DNA of 64,000 bases from Pleomorphomonas oryzae DSM 16300 (GTDB lineage Bacteria; Pseudomonadota; Alphaproteobacteria; Rhizobiales; Pleomorphomonadaceae): the NCBI RefSeq assembly GCF_000422965.1, contig NZ_AUHB01000001.1:496001-560000 (forward strand). Direction: 5' to 3'. Made by a program: the position numbers and the translations under genes. The notes beneath the pieces are model-generated. The model did not search any database and had not been told where the DNA came from. It was given only the letters and a program-made list of their open reading frames with translations. Of the stretch, positions 59,395-64,000 are shown one piece after another. How positions within the stretch are numbered: the stretch's first letter is position 1; each line of letters begins with the position of its first letter.

Positions 59395-60780
59395 ATGCTC
59401 ATTCACAATACCTATCCGACCGATCATTACCGCGCCCTCGACGCAGCACATCATCTGCATCCATTCTCGGATACCCGCTCGCTCAACGCCGGTGGCGTCA
59501 GAGTCATCGTCAAAGGCGAAGGCGTCTGGCTGACGGACAGCGACGGCAACCGCATTCTCGACGGCATGTCGGGTCTGTGGTGCGTCAATATCGGCCATGG
59601 TCGGCCGGAAATCGCCGAGGCCGTGCAGCAGCAGATGGCCGAGATTTCCTACTACAATACGTTCTTCAAGACGACGCATCCGCCGGCGGTCGAACTCGCC
59701 GCGCTGATTGCCGAGGTGACACCCGAAGGCTTCAACCGCGTATTCTTCTGCGGCTCGGGCTCCGAGGCCAACGACACCATGCTCCGAATGGTGCGGACCT
59801 ATTGGGCGACGCTCGGCAAGCCGGACAAGCAGACGATCATCGCTCGCCGCAATGCCTATCACGGCTCGACGGTGGCCGGCGCCTCGCTCGGCGGCATGAC
59901 GCCGATGCATGCCCAAGGCGGATTGCCCATCCCCGGCATCCACCACATCGGCCAGCCCTATTGGTTCGATGAGGGCGGCGATCTGACGCCGGCCGAGTTC
60001 GGCCTCAAGGCGGCGCGCGAGCTTGAAGCCGCGATCGATCAGATCGGCGAAGACAAGGTCGCCGCCTTCATCGCCGAACCGATCCAGGGGGCCGGTGGCG
60101 TGATCATTCCACCGGACACCTATTGGCCGGAGGTCGCCCGCATCTGCCGCGAGCGCGATATCCTGTTCGTCTCCGACGAGGTCATCTGCGGCTTCGGCCG
60201 GCTCGGCAGTTGGTTCGGCGCCGAGCATTTCGGCATGAAGCCCGATCTGATGCCGATCGCCAAAGGTCTGTCCTCCGGTTACCTGCCGATCGGCGGTGTG
60301 CTGGTTTCCGACAAGGTGGCCGGGGTGATCGAGGACACCGGCGAGTTCAACCACGGTTTCACCTACTCGGCTCATCCGGTCTGCGCGGCGGCGGCGATCG
60401 CCAATCTCAAGATCCTGCGCGAGGAGAAACTGGTGGAGCGTGTCCGCGACGACATCGGCCCCTATCTCCGCGAACGCTGGCTGAAGCTCGGCGACCATCC
60501 GCTGGTCGGCGAGGCGCGTATGACCGGCTTGATGGGGGCATTGGAACTGGTTCCGGCAAAACCCTCACGCCGGCGCTTTGCCGGCAACGGCAGCATCGGT
60601 CTGCGCTGCCGCGAACATTCCTTCCGAAACGGCCTGGTGATGCGCCATGTTCATGACAGCATGGTCATCGCACCGCCCTTCGTGCTCACCCATGGAGAGG
60701 CTGACGAGTTGATCCGTCTTGCCACCCTGACGCTCGACATGACACATGCCGACCTGAAGCGCGACGGCCTGATGGGCTGA
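59395..60780 (+). CDS. Class III aminotransferase, putrescine-pyruvate aminotransferase-like
   Basis: A 461-residue PLP enzyme. The PLP lysine is K290 in I-A-K-G-L-S-S-G-Y, with S-D-E-V-I-C-G-F-G-R for the PLP-pyridine Asp region and G-S-G-S-E-A-N-D-T for the phosphate. The N-terminal H-L-H-P-F-S-D motif and the D-G-M-S-G-L-W-C block are typical of SpuC-like omega-amine:pyruvate aminotransferases. In context it transaminates putrescine, gamma-glutamylputrescine or a downstream aminobutyrate. It lies between the puuA- and puuB-like genes. Confidence 0.88.
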   Translation: MLIHNTYPTDHYRALDAAHHLHPFSDTRSLNAGGVRVIVKGEGVWLTDSDGNRILDGMSGLWCVNIGHGRPEIAEAVQQQMAEISYYNTFFKTTHPPAVELAALIAEVTPEGFNRVFFCGSGSEANDTMLRMVRTYWATLGKPDKQTIIARRNAYHGSTVAGASLGGMTPMHAQGGLPIPGIHHIGQPYWFDEGGDLTPAEFGLKAARELEAAIDQIGEDKVAAFIAEPIQGAGGVIIPPDTYWPEVARICRERDILFVSDEVICGFGRLGSWFGAEHFGMKPDLMPIAKGLSSGYLPIGGVLVSDKVAGVIEDTGEFNHGFTYSAHPVCAAAAIANLKILREEKLVERVRDDIGPYLRERWLKLGDHPLVGEARMTGLMGALELVPAKPSRRRFAGNGSIGLRCREHSFRNGLVMRHVHDSMVIAPPFVLTHGEADELIRLATLTLDMTHADLKRDGLMG

Positions 60781-60980
60781 ACATGCCACCGGCTGGGCGG
60801 CGGTAACCGCGCTGCCCAACTTTCGGATTACGCAGTCCCGATTGTTTCAGATAGGGTGCGACCGATAAGACGCGGACGACGCTGAAGCGACCGGGAGGAC
60901 GGCCCCGTGGCGCAGGTTGGCCGGCCTTCCACCGACGTCCGGCCTGGCTTCAGGCAGAGACAACTTTTGGATCGAACAGC

Positions 60981-62276
60981 ATGTTCTCCGCGCCAACCTT
61001 CATGCCCGCCGAAGGGCGAGCCCCCCACGTCGCTTCCTGGTATGCCGCCTCGGTCGGCGATATTCCAACCTATCCGGCGTTGAAAGGCCACCACCGGGCC
61101 GACGTGGCCATTGTCGGCGGTGGCTATACCGGCCTTTCCGCCGCGCTTTCCCTGTCGAAGGCCGGCTATAAGGTAGTGGTGATCGAGGCCAACAAGATCG
61201 GCTGGGGCGCTTCGGGCCGCAACGGCGGGCAGATTCATCCCGGCCAACGGCAGGATCCGGACTGGCTATCGGCAAGGATTGGCGAAGGACCGACGCGCGA
61301 CCTTCTGCGGCTCGCCGACGAGGCGCGCGCCCATCTCGACCGGCTGATCAGCGACCACGCCATCGACTGCGACTTCCGGCCGGGCCTCATCCACACCGTT
61401 CACAAGCCGCGCTGGGTCGACGCGGAAAAGCGACACGTCGATCACCTCCAGCGGAAGTGGGGCATCGAACGTCAGTTTCTCGATCGGGATGAGACGGCGC
61501 GGCGGATCGGCACCGACGTCTATCACGCCGGCAGTTTCGACCCGCAGGGCGGCAAGCTGCACCCGCTGAAATTCGCCCTCGGTCTCGCCAAGGCGGCCGT
61601 TGCCGCCGGCGCGACGCTCCATGAAGACAGCCGCGTCATCGAAATCCGCCACGCGTCCAAGCCGATCGTCGTCACCGCCGATGGCGAGGCAATGGTCGAC
61701 ACGGTGATCATCGCCGGTAACGGCTATCTCGGCGGCCTCGACGCCGAGACCGACGCCCGCGTGCTGCCGATCAACAATTTCGTGGTCGCCACCGAGCCGC
61801 TCGACGAGGTGCTGATTCCTGGCGAGGAGGCGGTGAGCGACAGCCGCTTCGTCGTCTACTACTGGCACCAGACGCCCGACCGGCGGCTGGTTTTCGGTGG
61901 CGGCGAGACCTACAGCCACGATTTCCCTGAGGATATCGCGGCCTTCGTGCGGCCGCATCTCGCCCGCGTCTATCCCAAGCTCGCCAATGTGTCGGTCAGC
62001 CACGCCTGGGGCGGCACGCTCGGCATCACCTTCAACCGCATGCCGTTCATCCGCCGTCCGAAGCCCAATGTCTTCATCGCGGCCGGCTATTCCGGACAAG
62101 GAGTGATGCTGGCGCCTTTCGTCGGCCATGTGATTGCCGAGGCGGTGAGCGGCGCCATGGGCCGGTTCGATGTGTTCGCCAAGGTGCCGGTGCTGCCCTT
62201 CCCGGGCGGCTCGCTGCTGCGTTGGCCCACGCTGGTCGCCGCCATGACCTGGTTCAAGCTACTCGACAGTATCTGA
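60981..62276 (+). CDS. puuB: FAD-dependent oxidoreductase, probable gamma-glutamylputrescine oxidase
   Basis: A 431-residue DAO-family flavoprotein. The dinucleotide fold starts V-A-I-V-G-G-G-Y-T-G-L-S, followed by W-G-A-S-G-R-N-G-G-Q and the C-terminal A-A-G-Y-S-G-Q-G-V. These match PuuB and its relatives. It should oxidise gamma-glutamylputrescine to the aldehyde with release of ammonia and H2O2. No dehydrogenase (puuC) or hydrolase (puuD) follows in the window. Confidence 0.87.
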   Translation: MFSAPTFMPAEGRAPHVASWYAASVGDIPTYPALKGHHRADVAIVGGGYTGLSAALSLSKAGYKVVVIEANKIGWGASGRNGGQIHPGQRQDPDWLSARIGEGPTRDLLRLADEARAHLDRLISDHAIDCDFRPGLIHTVHKPRWVDAEKRHVDHLQRKWGIERQFLDRDETARRIGTDVYHAGSFDPQGGKLHPLKFALGLAKAAVAAGATLHEDSRVIEIRHASKPIVVTADGEAMVDTVIIAGNGYLGGLDAETDARVLPINNFVVATEPLDEVLIPGEEAVSDSRFVVYYWHQTPDRRLVFGGGETYSHDFPEDIAAFVRPHLARVYPKLANVSVSHAWGGTLGITFNRMPFIRRPKPNVFIAAGYSGQGVMLAPFVGHVIAEAVSGAMGRFDVFAKVPVLPFPGGSLLRWPTLVAAMTWFKLLDSI

Positions 62277-62453
62277 CGTGAAGTGGTGCAGTTTTCCGCG
62301 ACAAATAGCCTATATCCTTTGTAGTCTTTCAATAATTCGCCGGCGGTGGGATGTTTTTTCCGCCGCCGCCATGCTTTTTGAAATGCTGACGCAGGCTCTT
62401 GGCCTGCCAATCGACTATGTGTCAGTCAGGATCGTTCCTTTGCGGATACCGGA

Positions 62454-62750
62454 ATGCCCATGCTCGAGATTCTGACCGCCAACCGACTTTATGACGGCGA
62501 TGTCGTCTACCGCACGGCCGCCGGCGACTGGGTCGCTGATGTCGATGCCGCGGAACTGATCGATAGTACCGATCGGCTTACCCTTGCCGTGGCTGCGGCG
62601 AACGCCGACGTCAAGGCGTCGAAAGTACTGGATGTGGCGCCGATTGCCGTCGAGGTGACGGACGGTCACATCGTGCCGAAGCGGCTCCGCGAGCGTATCC
62701 GCGCCTTCGGCCCCACCGTCAAGTCCGACCACCGGCCCGGTGCCAACTAA
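62454..62750 (+). CDS. DUF2849-domain protein
   Basis: A 98-residue protein with L-T-A-N-R-L-Y-D-G-D-V-V-Y and D-V-A-P-I-A-V-E-V near the end, which match DUF2849. This family is almost always encoded next to assimilatory sulfite reductase in alphaproteobacteria, as here, 13 bases upstream. Its function is unknown. The ATG at 62454 is used; one at 62460 is possible. The gap 62277-62453 contains a GC hairpin (GGCGG...CCGCC) and no gene. Confidence 0.88.
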   Translation: MPMLEILTANRLYDGDVVYRTAAGDWVADVDAAELIDSTDRLTLAVAAANADVKASKVLDVAPIAVEVTDGHIVPKRLRERIRAFGPTVKSDHRPGAN

Positions 62751-62763
62751 GAAGGAGGCCGCC

Positions 62764-64000
62764 ATGTATCGCTATGACGAGTTCGACGCCGCCTTCGTGC
62801 GTGAGCGTGTCGTTCAGTTCTCCGACCAGGTGGAACGTCGACTGAAGGGCGAGATCACCGAGGACGAATTCAGGCCGCTTCGCCTGATGAACGGCGTCTA
62901 TCTGCAGCTTCATGCCTATATGCTGCGCATCGCCGTTCCCTACGGTACGCTATCGTCGACCCAGATGCGTCGGCTCGCCCATATCGCCCGCACCTATGAC
63001 AAAGGCTTCGGCCACTTCACGACCCGGCAGAACATCCAGTTCAACTGGCCGGCGCTGAAGGACGTGCCAGCCATTCTCAGTGAACTGGCCGAGGTGGAGA
63101 TGCACGCCATCCAGACCTCTGGCAATTGCATCCGCAACGTCACCGCCGACCATTTCGCCGGCGCGGCCTTTGACGAGGCCGATGACCCTCGTCCCTATGC
63201 CGAAATCCTGCGGCAGTGGTCGTCGCTGCACCCCGAATTTTCGTTCCTGCCACGCAAGTTCAAGATTGCGGTGACCGGCGCTGCCCACGACCGTGCCGCC
63301 ATTCGCCTGCACGACATCGGCCTTGAGGTGAAGCGTGGTGACGACGGCGGTATCGGCTTTGCCGTCTATGTCGGCGGCGGCCAAGGCCGTACACCAATGC
63401 TGGCCCGCGAGATCAACCCCTTCGTTCCGGAGGCGGACATTCTCGCCTATGTCGACGCGATCCTGCGCGTCTACAACCTGTTCGGCCGGCGTGACAACAA
63501 GTTCAAGGCGCGCATCAAGATCCTCGTCCACGAGACCGGCATCGACGAACTCAGGCGGATGGTGGAGGAGGAATTCGCTCAGATCCGTGGCGGCGTTCTC
63601 GGCCTGCCGGCCGAGGAAGCGGAGCGTATCCGCGCCTATTTCGCACCGCCTCGCTTCGAAGAGCGGCCGGCGGTTTCCGCCAAACTCAACGCGGCCCGTA
63701 CCGCCAACCCGACGCTTGATCGCTTCGTCAAGCAGAACCTTCACCGCCACAAGGCACCGGGCTACACCTCGCTCACCATCTCGCTGAAGCCGATCGGCGG
63801 CATTCCGGGCGATGCCTCGGCTGATCAGATGGACGCCGTGGCAGTCATCGCCGAGACATGGGCCTTCTCGGAAATCCGCGTCAGCCACGAGCAGAACCTG
63901 ATCCTGCCGCATCTGGCGCTCGACGATGTGCCTGATGTCTATCAAGCGCTTGCCGCGGCGGGATTGGCCACCGCCAATGCCGGCGCCATCACCGACATCA
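62764..64000 (+). CDS. cysI: Nitrite/sulfite reductase hemoprotein, probable sulfite reductase CysI (3' end outside window)
   Basis: AAGGAGG precedes the ATG at 62764, and the frame stays open to the window end, giving 412 residues. The N-terminal half shows the ferredoxin-like fold of siroheme reductases: F-T-T-R-Q-N-I-Q-F-N-W, then S-G-N-C-I-R-N-V-T-A-D. The Fe-S/siroheme cysteines would lie beyond the window. Association with a DUF2849 gene points to assimilatory sulfite reduction rather than nitrite reduction. Confidence 0.9.
   Translation, partial: MYRYDEFDAAFVRERVVQFSDQVERRLKGEITEDEFRPLRLMNGVYLQLHAYMLRIAVPYGTLSSTQMRRLAHIARTYDKGFGHFTTRQNIQFNWPALKDVPAILSELAEVEMHAIQTSGNCIRNVTADHFAGAAFDEADDPRPYAEILRQWSSLHPEFSFLPRKFKIAVTGAAHDRAAIRLHDIGLEVKRGDDGGIGFAVYVGGGQGRTPMLAREINPFVPEADILAYVDAILRVYNLFGRRDNKFKARIKILVHETGIDELRRMVEEEFAQIRGGVLGLPAEEAERIRAYFAPPRFEERPAVSAKLNAARTANPTLDRFVKQNLHRHKAPGYTSLTISLKPIGGIPGDASADQMDAVAVIAETWAFSEIRVSHEQNLILPHLALDDVPDVYQALAAAGLATANAGAITDI

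Noticed and set aside
1-64000. tRNA or rRNA genes, CRISPR arrays, insertion sequences or prophage genes
   Set aside because: I looked for conserved RNA motifs, regular repeat-spacer patterns, and transposase, integrase or phage proteins, and saw none.

Overview
The window is about 64 kb of GC-rich, densely coding chromosomal-type DNA from an alphaproteobacterium, most likely a member of the Hyphomicrobiales (Rhizobiales). The reasons are a PdhS/PleC/DivJ-type cell-cycle kinase, a perfect Irr-type iron control element in front of bacterioferritin, several promoters of the sigma-EcfG general-stress class (GGAAC-N16/17-NGTT), the DUF2849-sulfite reductase gene pair and five ABC importers. The genus is not determined. 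I saw no rRNA, tRNA, CRISPR array, prophage or insertion sequence.

Left end (1-8.3 kb): the 3' end of treZ, a single-domain response regulator with a FAT-GUY-like motif, and a block that looks like a general stress response regulon. The block holds a KGG-repeat protein, a small acidic protein, a large unidentified (alpha/alpha)6-barrel-like protein, a UdgX-like uracil-DNA glycosylase, a DUF72 protein and a glutathionyl-hydroquinone reductase. Each of these six genes has a GGAAC...GTT promoter candidate at a suitable distance; three are perfect or near-perfect. A truncated short-chain dehydrogenase lies at the end of the block.

8.4-14.4 kb: a family-1 ABC importer operon with its own LacI regulator and a class III metallophosphoesterase (GpdQ/CpdA-like), perhaps for a phosphodiester. 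14.6-24.5 kb: an amino-sugar operon (DeoR regulator, BadF-type kinase, carbohydrate ABC importer, SIS-domain isomerase/deaminase, GatZ/KbaZ-type protein, DUF4432 epimerase). 24.5-35.4 kb: a LacI regulator and a ribose-type ABC importer in which one permease is fused to an SMP-30/strictosidine-synthase-like beta-propeller. A second propeller that has lost active-site residues follows, then a class IV aminotransferase, a CMD/AhpD protein and a quinone oxidoreductase.

35.5-41.4 kb: a LysR regulator, a polar amino-acid ABC importer and a glycosylasparaginase, closed by a LacI gene. A strong promoter with a LacI-type operator precedes the importer, suggesting uptake and cleavage of GlcNAc-Asn-like compounds. 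41.6-48 kb: an MCP/CheZ-like cytosolic coiled-coil protein, an aldo/keto reductase, deoC and an unusual protein that joins a PTS EIIC-like membrane domain to a c-di-GMP EAL domain. 48.3-53.1 kb: the PdhS-like kinase, then bfd and bfr with iron-responsive sites.

53.3-62.3 kb: putrescine import (potFGHI) divergent from putrescine catabolism (puuA-like, aminotransferase, puuB-like). 62.4-64 kb: a DUF2849 protein and the start of a sulfite reductase, cut by the window edge. Overall this is a nutrient-scavenging region for sugars, amino sugars, amino acids and polyamines, bordered by stress, iron and cell-cycle genes.
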